A stretch of DNA of 64,000 nt. It comes from Sandaracinaceae bacterium (GTDB lineage Bacteria > Myxococcota_A > Polyangia > Polyangiales > Sandaracinaceae). Where the stretch lies: NCBI GenBank assembly GCA_020633195.1, contig JACKEC010000015.1:806001-870000 (forward strand), read 5' to 3'. The stretch's first letter is position 1. Each line of letters starts with the position of its first letter. The notes under the pieces are model-generated. The model was not told the origin of the DNA and made no database searches. It was given only the letters and a program-made list of their open reading frames with translations. The translations under genes and the position numbers were made by a program. Below, piece by piece: positions 9,618 to 18,527 of the stretch.

Positions 9618-10670
9618 TCAGGCCTCCCACTCGGTCAGATCCAGCACTACCTTGCCGAACGCCTGGCGCGATTCGATGTACTCGTGTGCTTCGGCGACTC
9701 GTCGTACCGGGAACACCCGGTCGACTACGGGTTTCAGCCTGCCCTGTGACAGCAGCTTCCATACCGTCAGCTGGTCTGACTTGGGGCCCATCGTGCTGCC
9801 GATGATGCTGATCCGCTTGAAGAAGACGGCTCGCAGGTTCAGCGCCACTTCACCGCCGGTGGTGCTTCCACACATCACGATGCGACCGCCCCATCTGAGC
9901 ACCTTCATGTTGCCTGCGAACGTGTCCGGTCCGATGTGATCAAAAACAAGATCGACGCCGTGTCGGCCTGCGATGGTCTTGGTTTCTTCGACGAAGTTTT
10001 GCGTCTTGTAGTTGATGGTGTAGTCGGCGCCGAGAGCTTTCGCTTTCGCGAGCTTCTCGTCGCTACCCGCCGTGGTGATGACCGTTGCATCAAGCAGCTT
10101 CGCGATCTGAATCCCGGCGGTTGTGACGCCACTTCCAGCTGCGTGCATGAGGACCGTCTCGCCCGGTTTCAGCGCCGCTTTCTGCAGCATCGTTTACGCC
10201 GTCAGGAACACCAACGGACACGCCGCGGCGTCGGTGAAGCTCATGGCATCGGGTATCGGCAGCAGGTTCACCGCCGGCGCATCCATGTACTCGGCGCAGC
10301 CGCCGTTACGGGTCTCGCCGAAAATTCCGTAGTCCCGTGCCAGATGAATGTTCCCCGACAGCGTCTCTTCTGAAGTTGGGTCCGCGAACCCCGGCATGAT
10401 GGCGACGCGATCGCCGATTTGAACGTTGTTTACGAGCTCGCCCTTCTCGGCCACGACCCCTGCGATGTCGGTGCCGAGGATCATCGGCAGCGGGAACTCG
10501 TGTCCCGGCACGCCCTTTCGGATCCAGAGGTCGAGGTGGTTGATGCCCGCTGCCTTGACGTCGATCAGGACTTCGTCGGGCCTGATGGTGGGTCTTGCGG
10601 CGTCCTCGATGAGCAGCTTGTCGACCCCCCCATGCTCGCGCACGAGCACCGCTTTCATGGTTTCAGTCAT
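9618..10670 (-). pseudogene. Zinc-type quinone oxidoreductase (MDR family) split by an in-frame stop
   Basis: Reading from 10670, the first 158 codons encode the catalytic GroES-like domain of an NADPH:quinone reductase-like MDR protein (GINHLDLWIRKG, GTDIAGVV). They end in PLVFLTA followed by TAA at 10194-10196. The same frame continues with TMLQKAALKPGETVLMHAAG and the whole Rossmann domain (GADYTINY, GGRIVMCG) down to 9618. In relatives the interrupted place reads LTAWHMLQ or similar. Both halves are otherwise well conserved, which points to a recent nonsense change, a sequencing error or stop readthrough. GC is visibly lower than in flanking genes. The protein halves could in principle start separately (ATG at 10190). 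Confidence 0.8.
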
Positions 10671-10845
10671 TCTCCGCGCATCCTAGCGGAGATGGGCGGG
10701 CCTGTAACGAGCGACAGTCCGACAGAGCCGATTCGCGCGCACGAGGCGCGCCATCTGGCGATGCGGTGTACTGTGGCCGGCCCCGCTCTCGAAACCTCAC
10801 CGACCTCGAGTCCCTCCGTGTGGGCTGCAACGGGAAGGGTGCACC

Positions 10846-12237
10846 ATGTCCAGCGAAGACCCACAGCCGACGTCGCCCACCAAGGCCGTGCCCCCGCGGC
10901 AGCGTCCGATCGATCGGATCCTGAGGCCGGTGACCGTCTTCGCCCGGCACAAGCTCGCCGGCGCCGCACTCCTGATGCTCGCGACGGCGGTCGCGCTGAT
11001 CTGGGCGAACTCGCCTTGGCAGCACACGTATCACCACGTCCTGGAGATGGAGCTCGGCCTGCAGCTCGTGGGCAGCCCCTTCACCAAGAGCCTGCACCAC
11101 TGGATCAACGACGGCCTGATGGGCATCTTCTTCTTCGTCGTCGGGCTCGAGATCAAGCGAGAGCTCCTGGTTGGCGAGCTGTCTTCGCCGCGCAAAGCCG
11201 CGCTGCCGGCGATCGCCGCCGTAGGCGGGATGGTCGTACCCGCCGGGATCTTCATCGCGCTCAACTACGCAGGCCCCGCGGCCGGTGGCTGGGGGATCCC
11301 GATGGCGACCGACATCGCCTTTGCGCTCGGGGTGCTCGCGCTCGTCGGGGATCGCGTTCCCATCGGGCTCAAGGTGTTCCTCACCGCGCTCGCGATTGTC
11401 GACGACATCGGAGCGGTGCTGGTGATCGCGGTCTTCTACACCTCGGACCTCTCCCTCGTCGCGCTCGGGGTGGGCCTGGCCTGTGCCACGATCTCTGTCG
11501 GCCTGAACCTCCTCGGCACACGCAACCCCGGCATCTATCTGATGGTGGGTATCGTCGCCTGGCTCGGCTTCCTCGAGTCGGGCGTCCACGCGACGGTCGC
11601 CGCGATCCTGATGGCCTTCACGATACCCGCTCGCACTCGGATCGACGGCGGCGACTTCCTCGCGCGCATGTCGCTGCTGATGAGCGAGGTGAGGGCCGAC
11701 GTGCCGGTCGACACCACGATGAACACCGCCGCGCAGCAGCGCGTCCTCGACGAAATGAACGAGACCCTGGACTACGCAGGGGCGCCGCTCCAGCGGATCG
11801 AGCGCGCGCTGCACGGCCCGGTGACGTTCGTCGTGCTGCCCGTCTTCGCGCTCGCGAACGCTGGCGTCACCCTGAGCGGAGACATCGGAACGAGCCTCGG
11901 CAGCCGCCTCGTCCTCGGCATCGTGCTCGGCCTCTTCGTCGGCAAGACGCTGGGGATCACCGGCTTCGCGTGGCTCGCGGTGAAGCTCGGCCTCGCGGAC
12001 CTCCCCGCCGCGGTCACCTGGAAGCAGGTGGTGGGCGTCGCCGCTCTGGGCGGTGTTGGGTTCACGATGGCGCTGTTCGTCGCCCAGTTGGCCTTCACGG
12101 ATGTCGCGCAAGTCGACGCTGCCAAGCTAGGCATCCTCGCGGCCTCCGTCGCGTCAGGCCTGACCGGCTTCTTCGTCGTCGCCGCAGCGACCAGGCAGAA
12201 GCAACCACCGAAGGGACCCGAGGCGGAGGCGAGCTGA
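10846..12237 (+). CDS. nhaA: Na+/H+ antiporter NhaA
   Basis: 463-residue inner-membrane Na+(Li+)/H+ antiporter of the NhaA family, which uses the proton gradient to export Na+ and regulate pH. The family signature MATDIAFALG (about residue 155) holds the essential Asp, followed by VDDIGAVLVIA with the second Asp region. An ordered set of about 11-12 membrane helices is seen, ending in AALGGVGFTMALFVAQLAF. The N-terminal 40 residues are a cytoplasmic Pro/Arg-rich lead. A polar insert after about residue 270 (RADVPVDTTMNTAAQQ) is typical of actinobacterial/myxobacterial NhaA. Confidence 0.96.
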   Translation: MSSEDPQPTSPTKAVPPRQRPIDRILRPVTVFARHKLAGAALLMLATAVALIWANSPWQHTYHHVLEMELGLQLVGSPFTKSLHHWINDGLMGIFFFVVGLEIKRELLVGELSSPRKAALPAIAAVGGMVVPAGIFIALNYAGPAAGGWGIPMATDIAFALGVLALVGDRVPIGLKVFLTALAIVDDIGAVLVIAVFYTSDLSLVALGVGLACATISVGLNLLGTRNPGIYLMVGIVAWLGFLESGVHATVAAILMAFTIPARTRIDGGDFLARMSLLMSEVRADVPVDTTMNTAAQQRVLDEMNETLDYAGAPLQRIERALHGPVTFVVLPVFALANAGVTLSGDIGTSLGSRLVLGIVLGLFVGKTLGITGFAWLAVKLGLADLPAAVTWKQVVGVAALGGVGFTMALFVAQLAFTDVAQVDAAKLGILAASVASGLTGFFVVAAATRQKQPPKGPEAEAS

Positions 12238-12339
12238 CATCCGCCACTTCTGACGGTGCGCGGTGCGCCGAGGGCTTCGGTCCCCGCTGGCGGGTGGGGT
12301 GAACCGTCTGACGAGAGCGCTGCTGTTACCCTCCGGCTC

Positions 12340-13449
12340 ATGAAAATCAAAGCCGCCATCGCATACGCCGCCAAGGAGCCGCTGCGCATCGAAGAGATCG
12401 ACCTCGACGGGCCCAAGGCCGGTGAGGTGCTCGTGAAGCTCGCCGCCACGGGCGTCTGCCACACGGACGCTTACACGATGAGCGGCGCCGACCCGGAGGG
12501 GCTCTTCCCGGCGGTCCTCGGGCACGAGGGCGCGGGGGTCGTCGTCGGGGTGGGGCCGGGGGTGACGAGCCTCGTCGAGGGCGACCACGTGATCCCGCTC
12601 TACACCGCGGAGTGTCGCAACTGTAAGTACTGCCTCAGCGGCAAGACCAACCTCTGCCAAGCGATCCGCGTGACGCAGGGCCAGGGCCTGATGCCGGACG
12701 GCACGAGCCGCCTCTCGAGCGGCGGCAAGACGCTCCACCACTTCATGGGCACGAGCACCTTCGCGACGCACACCGTGGTGCCCGAGATCGCGCTCGCGAA
12801 GATCCGTAAAGACGCGCCGCTCGACAAGGTCTGCTTACTCGGCTGCGGCGTCACGACCGGCGTCGGCGCGGTGCTCAACACGGCCAAGGTGGAGGCAGGC
12901 GCCAACTGCGTCGTCTTCGGCCTCGGCGGCATCGGGCTCAGCATCATCCAGGCGTGCAAGATGGTCGGCGCGAGCAAGATCATCGGCGTCGACCTCAACC
13001 CCGCCAAGAAGGCGTGGGGCGAGCGCATGGGCATGACCGACTTCGTGAACCCCAAGGAGGTCAGCGACGTGGTCGGCGCGATCGTCGAGATCACGGACGG
13101 CGGCGCGGACTACTCGTTCGAGTGCATCGGCAACGTCGACGTGATGCGGCAGGCGCTCGAGTGCTGTCACAAGGGCTGGGGCCAGGCGATCATCATCGGC
13201 GTGGCGGCCGCCGGTAAGGAGATCGCGACGCGGCCCTTCCAGTTGGTCACGGGCCGCGTCTGGAAGGGCTCGGCGTTCGGTGGCTGCAAGGGCAGGACCG
13301 ACGTTCCGAAGTACGTGGACTGGTACATGGACGGCAAGATCGAGGTGGACGCCTTCGTCACGCACACGATGCCGCTCGAGAAGATCAACGACGCCTTCGA
13401 TCTGATGCACGCTGGTGAGTCGATCCGTACCGTGGTGCTCTTCGAATGA
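12340..13449 (+). CDS. adhC: S-(hydroxymethyl)glutathione dehydrogenase, class III alcohol dehydrogenase
   Basis: Oxidises S-hydroxymethylglutathione, the spontaneous adduct of formaldehyde and glutathione, to S-formylglutathione with NAD+. 369 residues, the standard length. Catalytic zinc ligands are visible in GVCHTDAYT and GHEGAG; the structural zinc site is the Cys cluster CRNCKYCLSGKTNLC. The nucleotide fold is GLGGIGLSIIQ. I start at 12340 (MKIKAAIAY); the upstream in-frame part is not conserved. The stop overlaps the start of fghA by four bases (ATGA), so the two are translationally coupled. Confidence 0.97.
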   Translation: MKIKAAIAYAAKEPLRIEEIDLDGPKAGEVLVKLAATGVCHTDAYTMSGADPEGLFPAVLGHEGAGVVVGVGPGVTSLVEGDHVIPLYTAECRNCKYCLSGKTNLCQAIRVTQGQGLMPDGTSRLSSGGKTLHHFMGTSTFATHTVVPEIALAKIRKDAPLDKVCLLGCGVTTGVGAVLNTAKVEAGANCVVFGLGGIGLSIIQACKMVGASKIIGVDLNPAKKAWGERMGMTDFVNPKEVSDVVGAIVEITDGGADYSFECIGNVDVMRQALECCHKGWGQAIIIGVAAAGKEIATRPFQLVTGRVWKGSAFGGCKGRTDVPKYVDWYMDGKIEVDAFVTHTMPLEKINDAFDLMHAGESIRTVVLFE

Positions 13450-14300
13450 CGGCCTTCGAGACGTTGAAATCGATCCGGCTCTTCGGCGGGACGCAGCACT
13501 ACCTACGACACGCGTCGCGTGAGTGCGGCGGCCCGATGGAGCTGACGGTCTACCAGCCGCCCGGCCTCGAGGAGGGTGGGGTGGCGCCCGTGGTCTACTT
13601 CCTCTCCGGGCTGACCTGCACGGCAGAGAACTTCACGACGAAGGCCGGCGCGCAGCGCGTCGCCGCCGAGCTCGGTCTCATCGTGGTGGCGCCCGACACG
13701 AGCCCACGCGGCGCGGGGATCGCGGGCGAGGACGACGACTGGGACTTCGGCACAGGCGCGGGCTTCTATGTCGACGCGACCGAGGCGCCGTGGTCCGAGC
13801 GCTACCGCATGTACAGCTACGTGACCGGGGAGCTGCCCGGCCTCGTCGACGCGGCGTTTCCGACCGCGGGGCCCGAGCGTCGATCGATCTTCGGTCACAG
13901 CATGGGCGGACACGGCGCGCTCGTGATCGGCTTGCGGGAGCCCGCGCGGTGGCGCTCGATATCGGCGCTCTCGCCCATCTGCGCGCCGAGCGAGTGCCCT
14001 TGGGGCGAGAAGGCCTTCGGCGCCTACCTCGGTGACGACCGTGAGGCGTGGGCGCGCTACGACGCGACGCGGCTCGTCGAGTCGGGCGCGCGCCACCCGG
14101 GCACGATCCTGATCGACCAGGGCCAGGCCGATCCGTTCCTCGAGCGCGAGCTGCACCCGGCGCGCTTCGAGGCCGCCTGTGAGGCAGCGGGCCAGCCGCT
14201 CGAGCTGCGGATGCACGAGGGCTACGACCACAGCTACTTCTTCATCGCGAGCTTCGTCGAAGATCACCTCCGGCATCACGCGGCCGCGCTGGAGGGCTGA
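13446..14300 (+). CDS. fghA: S-formylglutathione hydrolase
   Basis: Hydrolyses S-formylglutathione to formate and glutathione, the second step of formaldehyde detoxification after AdhC. 284 residues, alpha/beta-hydrolase fold of the esterase D family. Nucleophile elbow GHSMGGHGAL near residue 152, the oxyanion/hydrophobic segment YFLSGLTCTAENF near residue 50, and the catalytic His in GYDHSYFFI near the end. Codons for YVDATEAPWSERYR (13767-13810) recur as a stray 44-base copy at 15392-15435. Confidence 0.97.
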   Translation: MTAFETLKSIRLFGGTQHYLRHASRECGGPMELTVYQPPGLEEGGVAPVVYFLSGLTCTAENFTTKAGAQRVAAELGLIVVAPDTSPRGAGIAGEDDDWDFGTGAGFYVDATEAPWSERYRMYSYVTGELPGLVDAAFPTAGPERRSIFGHSMGGHGALVIGLREPARWRSISALSPICAPSECPWGEKAFGAYLGDDREAWARYDATRLVESGARHPGTILIDQGQADPFLERELHPARFEAACEAAGQPLELRMHEGYDHSYFFIASFVEDHLRHHAAALEG

Positions 14301-14371
14301 TCGGCGAGCGGTAGCCGTTCCGGGACCTGTGCGGGCAGGGTCATGCGACGTCGGTGCGGGCGCTCACTCTC

Positions 14372-15289
14372 TCACTCGGGGAGGGGGATGAGTTCGACCT
14401 CGTCTCCAGTCACCTGGGGAAACCGCTGCTCTTGCCAATCCCGTTTGGCCTGCTCGATGCGCTCCCTCGAGCTCGACACGAAATTCCACCAGACATGCCG
14501 TTTGCCGTCGAGCGGCGCGCCGCCCAACAGCACGATCCTCGAGTCCGAGTCGGCGCGCAGCGTCACCTCCCCGCCCGACGTGAACACGAGCATGCGCCCC
14601 GGTGTCGCATGCTCTGCGCCACACCCGATTGCGCCCTCGACGACGTAGGCGGCGCGTTCTTCGTACGCGCCTGGGATCGGCAAGGTGCCTCCGGCGGGCA
14701 TTGCGACATCGACGTAGAAGAGCGGAGAGAACGTGTGTACGGGCGACGTCTCGCCGTAGGCGGTTCCGGCGAGCACGCGGATGCGCGCACCCTCTCGCTC
14801 GAGTGCCGGCAGTGTGCCCGCGGGATGATGATGAAACTCCGGAGCCGTCTCTTCGTGCGCGAGTGGGAGCGCTACCCAAAGCTGCAACCCGTGGATTCTG
14901 GAACCGGACTCTCGGAGCACGGGGCTCGTCCGTTCCGAATGCACGATACCCCGACCCGCCGTCATCCAGTTGATGTCGCCCGGTCGAATCGCCTGGTGCG
15001 AGCCAAGGCTGTCGCGGTGAGTGATCTCGCCTTCGAACAGGTACGTGATCGTCGCGAGACCGATGTGCGGGTGCGGTCGCACATCGAGACCCGCTCCAGG
15101 CGCGAACTCGTTGGGCCCCATGTGGTCGAAGAAGGCGAACGGCCCGACGAAGCGCTGTGCCGCGGCAGGCAAGAGCCGCCCGACCTTGAAGCCACCGACA
15201 TCGCGCGCCTTGGCGTCGACGATCGACGCTATCGACGGCGTCGTCGGACAACTCGAGCAGGATGGATCGGTTGCGGGAGTGATGCTCAT
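14372..15289 (-). CDS. Pirin family protein
   Basis: 305-residue bicupin of the pirin family, iron-binding proteins variously reported as quercetinases or transcription cofactors. Metal ligands are seen in RPHPHIGLATITYLFEGEI (two His) and in IVHSERTSP (His and Glu), spaced as in pirins. FAFFDHMGP near residue 52 is another family hallmark. The C-terminal cupin ends with GKRHVWWNFVSSSRERIEQAK, which is characteristic. The gene faces fghA (convergent). Which pirin activity applies cannot be told from sequence. Confidence 0.94.
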   Translation of the reverse strand: MSITPATDPSCSSCPTTPSIASIVDAKARDVGGFKVGRLLPAAAQRFVGPFAFFDHMGPNEFAPGAGLDVRPHPHIGLATITYLFEGEITHRDSLGSHQAIRPGDINWMTAGRGIVHSERTSPVLRESGSRIHGLQLWVALPLAHEETAPEFHHHPAGTLPALEREGARIRVLAGTAYGETSPVHTFSPLFYVDVAMPAGGTLPIPGAYEERAAYVVEGAIGCGAEHATPGRMLVFTSGGEVTLRADSDSRIVLLGGAPLDGKRHVWWNFVSSSRERIEQAKRDWQEQRFPQVTGDEVELIPLPE

Positions 15290-15391
15290 GGCGGTCTCCT
15301 CAGAAGTGTCTGGCTCTATCCAAGAGTCACGGGCGAGATCTCGGGGGCTACCTGGCCCTGCCGGTCATGGTCCATGGGATCCCAAGTCGGA

Positions 15392-15435
15392 TATGTCGAC
15401 GCGACCGAGGCGCCATGGTCCGAGCGCTACCGCAT
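15392..15435 (+). repeat. Displaced 44-base copy of an internal fghA segment
   Basis: 43 of 44 bases are identical to 13767-13810 inside fghA, in the same orientation, and would encode YVDATEAPWSERYR. It lies in the 150-base gap between pirin and the CBS gene, with unrelated sequence on both sides. It looks like a duplication scar. Confidence 0.85.
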
Positions 15436-15439
15436 TGGG

Positions 15440-15853
15440 TCAGCCGAGCTTTCCGCGCGCGGCGGCGAGCACGTCGATCGTGCTGATGATGCCGACCACC
15501 TTCACCGCCTCATCCACCACGAGGATCGCGCCGATGCGTTCGCAGATCAGGATGTCGATCACCGCGTCGATCGGCGTGTCCGGCCGACAGGTGATGGGCG
15601 CTCCGCTCAGGAGCGAGGTCGCCGGCGAGTCGAGCACGTTCTCGCGGATGCCCTCCGGGCCGATAGTCCGCGCGATGAGCCCACCGACGATTCGGAGGTC
15701 GCGGTCGCTCAGCACGCCGCTCAAGGTCCCGTCCTCCCGAACCAACGGCACGTGACGAATCTCGAGGTCGGTCACCATCGCGATGACGTCCCCGATGGTC
15801 GCGTCGTCGCGGAGGGTCGAGACCTTCTCGGTCATCACGTCGCTAGCGTTCAC
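15440..15853 (-). CDS. CBS-domain protein (two CBS motifs)
   Basis: 137 residues, essentially a single Bateman module: an N-terminal CBS motif starting MNASDVMTEKVSTLRDDATI with HVPLVREDGTLSGVLSDRDL, and a second one with ITCRPDTPIDAVIDILICERIGAILVVDE. Such stand-alone proteins bind adenine nucleotides (AMP, ATP, SAM) and act as energy or stress sensors. No catalytic domain is attached. Partner unknown; the neighbouring ion-transport and stress genes make a stress-response role plausible. Confidence 0.92.
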   Translation of the reverse strand: MNASDVMTEKVSTLRDDATIGDVIAMVTDLEIRHVPLVREDGTLSGVLSDRDLRIVGGLIARTIGPEGIRENVLDSPATSLLSGAPITCRPDTPIDAVIDILICERIGAILVVDEAVKVVGIISTIDVLAAARGKLG

Positions 15854-16145
15854 GCGCGCAGCTTACCCGGCTGCTGCCGAGGGGGCTCGGATCCGGTGGC
15901 AGATTGCCTGGGGTCCCGTCAGGCGCCTCGGCCCCTTTGGCTCGTCCAGGTTCAGGTGTTCGGTTCAGGGGCTCGTCGCGGCACCGCCTCGCTACGCCTT
16001 GGGCATGCCACCGGTCGAGGGGGTCCGGCGACGAGCTCGCGCGATGCAGCCTCGCCCCCGCCGGCTTCGCACCATCCGTCGGCCAGCGCAGTGAGGGACG
16101 CCGCCGTCCCCAACGCGAACGACGCTCCCGAGTTAGGCTCCCGCC

Positions 16146-16886
16146 ATGTTCTTCGATCTCGGGAGCGCGATGCTCGGCACTTTCGTCAGCCTGCTCCCCA
16201 TCGTCAATCCGTTCGGCACCGCCGTTCTGTTCGTCGCGCTCACGGCGCGGTTCAGCGAGGCCCAGGCGCGCAGTCAGGCCCGACGGGCCTGCATCTACAT
16301 GGCGATCGTGCTGCTGGTCTCGTTGTTCGCCGGCGCCCTCATCATGGAGTTCTTCGGCATCTCGATCCCAGCGCTTCGAATCGCCGGTGGGCTCATCGTG
16401 GCCAAGATCGGGTTCGGCATGCTGAGCCCCGAGCCTGACGTCGATGTGGGTGAGTCCGAGCGGGAGGAGGCCCTCCACATGGCCGACCTGGCTTTCACGC
16501 CGCTCGCCATGCCGATGCTGAGTGGGCCGGGCTCGATCGCCGTGACCGTGAGCATGGCGGCGGGCGCCGAGAGCCCGTGGGAGCACGCTGCCATCGCGCT
16601 CGGCATCGTGCTGGTCGCGTTCTCGTCGTGGCTGGTGCTGCGGAGCGCTCGACCCATCGTCGCGCGGCTCGGGTCCACGAAGGTGACCGTGCTGACCCGC
16701 GTGATGGGATTCCTGCTCGTCTGCGTCGGCGTGCAGTTCATCGCCGACGGCGTCGTGCACGTGCTCTACGACCAGCAGACGGATGCGCCGTGGGATGCCC
16801 CGACTCGCTCGCCAGAAGCCGACAACGCTCATGGGCGCCCACCCGGGGTTGGAGTATGGTCTGCCAACTCAAGGAGACCCACGTGA
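16146..16886 (+). CDS. MarC family integral membrane protein
   Basis: 246-residue MarC/UPF0056 membrane protein with about six helices; the function of the family is unsettled. Landmarks: LLPIVNPFGTAVLFVALTA near the start, a central helix pair, and FTPLAMPMLSGPGSIAVTV near residue 120. Most relatives end near LVCVGVQFIADGV, so the last about 35 residues are an extra polar tail. Its stop overlaps the GTG start of the Asp-rich repeat gene by four bases (GTGA), which makes it the first gene of a coupled four-gene operon. Confidence 0.92.
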   Translation: MFFDLGSAMLGTFVSLLPIVNPFGTAVLFVALTARFSEAQARSQARRACIYMAIVLLVSLFAGALIMEFFGISIPALRIAGGLIVAKIGFGMLSPEPDVDVGESEREEALHMADLAFTPLAMPMLSGPGSIAVTVSMAAGAESPWEHAAIALGIVLVAFSSWLVLRSARPIVARLGSTKVTVLTRVMGFLLVCVGVQFIADGVVHVLYDQQTDAPWDAPTRSPEADNAHGRPPGVGVWSANSRRPT

Positions 16887-17230
16887 ACCCAACGACCCTG
16901 ACCGACGACGAGATCGAGACCCTGACGGACGAGGAGCACGACGCCGCCGACCCCGACGCCGGAGACACCGACGCCGATGAGGCCGACACCGACGCCGACG
17001 GGACCGACTCGGATGCGGACGGGGCGGAGTCCGATGGCGACGCGGCCGACTCCGATGCTGACGGGGCAGACTCTGACGCCGACGGTGCAGACATGGACGC
17101 GGACGTGGCCGACGCCGACGCCGACGCCGCGGACTCGGACGCCGATGAAGACGACGCCGACTCGGACAGCGCGGACGCGGACACCGACGCCACCGATGCG
17201 GATGGCGCGGGCGCGGACCAGGACGCCTGA
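16883..17230 (+). CDS. Asp-rich heptad-repeat protein
   Basis: 115 residues from the GTG at 16883, which has a strong AAGGAG 6 bases upstream and overlaps the marC stop. Residues 1-22 (LTDDEIETLTDEEHDA) look like a short leader-like helix. The rest is about ten copies of a seven-residue unit [A/T]D-x-D-A-D-G, so Asp occupies alternate positions. There is no Lys, Arg or Cys in the whole protein and only one His. No signal peptide or membrane segment is present. It should be disordered and strongly acidic, able to bind metal cations. Its function is unknown; the coupled oxygenase gene downstream makes it a possible substrate. The frame is supported by the RBS, the tight neighbours and the absence of any better frame. 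Confidence 0.75.
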   Translation: MNPTTLTDDEIETLTDEEHDAADPDAGDTDADEADTDADGTDSDADGAESDGDAADSDADGADSDADGADMDADVADADADAADSDADEDDADSDSADADTDATDADGAGADQDA

Positions 17231-17237
17231 CGGCGGC

Positions 17238-18527
17238 GTGCGCGGCTTGGGCACCCGTCGAACGCGTGACGTCGCGCCCCGAGCCGATGGATCGGAGCCG
17301 AGGTCCAACGGCTGCTCGGACGACGCCCCGTACGACCCGCTGGCCCGATGCGTCGGGCAAGTCTCGCGCTTCTTCGAAGATGTCTGGACGTGCAAGCCTC
17401 AGCACTATCGGGATGTCGACTCGACCCACTTCGCGGACGTGCTCTCGCTCGACGCGATCGACGCTCTCCTCGCGCCCGGCGGGCTCCGCGCCCCGGCGCT
17501 CCGCATGGTGCGGGGCGGCAAGGCCATCCCCAGATCCAGCTACACGTCTTCTCAGACCACGGCGGGGACCCGGATCGATGACGCGATCGACTCGGACGCG
17601 GTGTTGCGTGCGTTCGCGGGCGGGGCAACGCTCGTGCTGCAGGGACTCCATCGATTCCTGCCTTCCGTGCAACGCTTCTGCGCGGGGATCGAGGGCACGG
17701 TTGGCCACCCCGTGCAGGCCAACGCGTACCTCACGCCGGCCGGGGGTGAGCGCGGCCTCGGGGTCCACCACGACACGCACGACGTGTTCGTGCTCCAGCT
17801 GTTCGGCACGAAGCGCTGGCGTCTCTACGGCGTGGAGACGGAGAATCCGGTCGCACGCTTTCCCACGTCCCGGCGTTACGCCGACCCTGGCGAGCCGGTC
17901 TCTGTCCATGAGCTCACCGCCGGCGACTGCCTGTATCTGCCGCGCGGAGTTCCGCACGACGCAGAGAGCCTCGAGACGGCCGCGCTCCACTTGACGCTCG
18001 GGGTGCGAAGCCCGACGTGGCTCGACGTGATGCAACGAGTGTTCGCGACGGCCCACGAGCACCCAGAGCTTCGCGAGTCGCTCCCCGTGGCGTACGCGGA
18101 TGATCCGGGCGCGTTCGAGGCGGCGACGGCGCAGACGCTGGACCGCGCGGCCAAGTGGCTGGCATCACGCGATCCGGCAAGGATCGCGCGGCAAGAGATC
18201 GCCCGGCGAGTCGCGCCTCCGGTAGCTCGGCGGGGTCGCCTGATGCGGCTCGCGAGCGCGGGTCCGATCGAGTCGAACACGCCGCTCGAACGGATCGGCC
18301 CTCCGTGGACGCTCAGTCTCCACGAGGCCCACGCGACCCTATCGGCCCCGAACCGGAGGGTCCGACTGCGCTTCCCCGCCCGGGTCGCGCCCGCGCTCCG
18401 AGTGCTGGTCGACGCCTCCGAGTTCTGCGCCGAGGACCTCGGCGATCTCCTCGATCCACCTGGCGCCTTGGTGTTGGTTCGCCGGCTCCATCGGGAGGGC
18501 CTCGTGCATCGAACCGATGTCGAATAG
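17238..18527 (+). CDS. JmjC/cupin Fe(II) 2-oxoglutarate oxygenase (NO66/RoxA-like)
   Basis: About 429 residues if the GTG at 17238 is used; the start is uncertain because no conserved N-terminal marker exists. The family core begins about LARCVGQVSRFFEDVW. The cupin domain has NAYLTPAGGERGLGVHHDTH then DVFVLQLFGTKRWRLY, the His-x-Asp iron ligands lying about residues 177-179, and the distal His in LYLPRGVPHD about residue 240. A C-terminal winged-helix-like region ends about residue 425. Relatives hydroxylate residues on ribosomal proteins (NO66, MINA53, YcfD). It starts 7 bases after the Asp-repeat gene and overlaps the next gene by 11 bases. Confidence 0.85.
   Translation: MRGLGTRRTRDVAPRADGSEPRSNGCSDDAPYDPLARCVGQVSRFFEDVWTCKPQHYRDVDSTHFADVLSLDAIDALLAPGGLRAPALRMVRGGKAIPRSSYTSSQTTAGTRIDDAIDSDAVLRAFAGGATLVLQGLHRFLPSVQRFCAGIEGTVGHPVQANAYLTPAGGERGLGVHHDTHDVFVLQLFGTKRWRLYGVETENPVARFPTSRRYADPGEPVSVHELTAGDCLYLPRGVPHDAESLETAALHLTLGVRSPTWLDVMQRVFATAHEHPELRESLPVAYADDPGAFEAATAQTLDRAAKWLASRDPARIARQEIARRVAPPVARRGRLMRLASAGPIESNTPLERIGPPWTLSLHEAHATLSAPNRRVRLRFPARVAPALRVLVDASEFCAEDLGDLLDPPGALVLVRRLHREGLVHRTDVE

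Noticed and set aside
16977..17237. Longer N-terminus for the JmjC/cupin oxygenase through the repeat region
   Set aside because: The extension reads Thr/Pro/Arg-rich off-frame translation of the Asp repeat. The Asp frame has a good RBS and the GTG overlap with marC.
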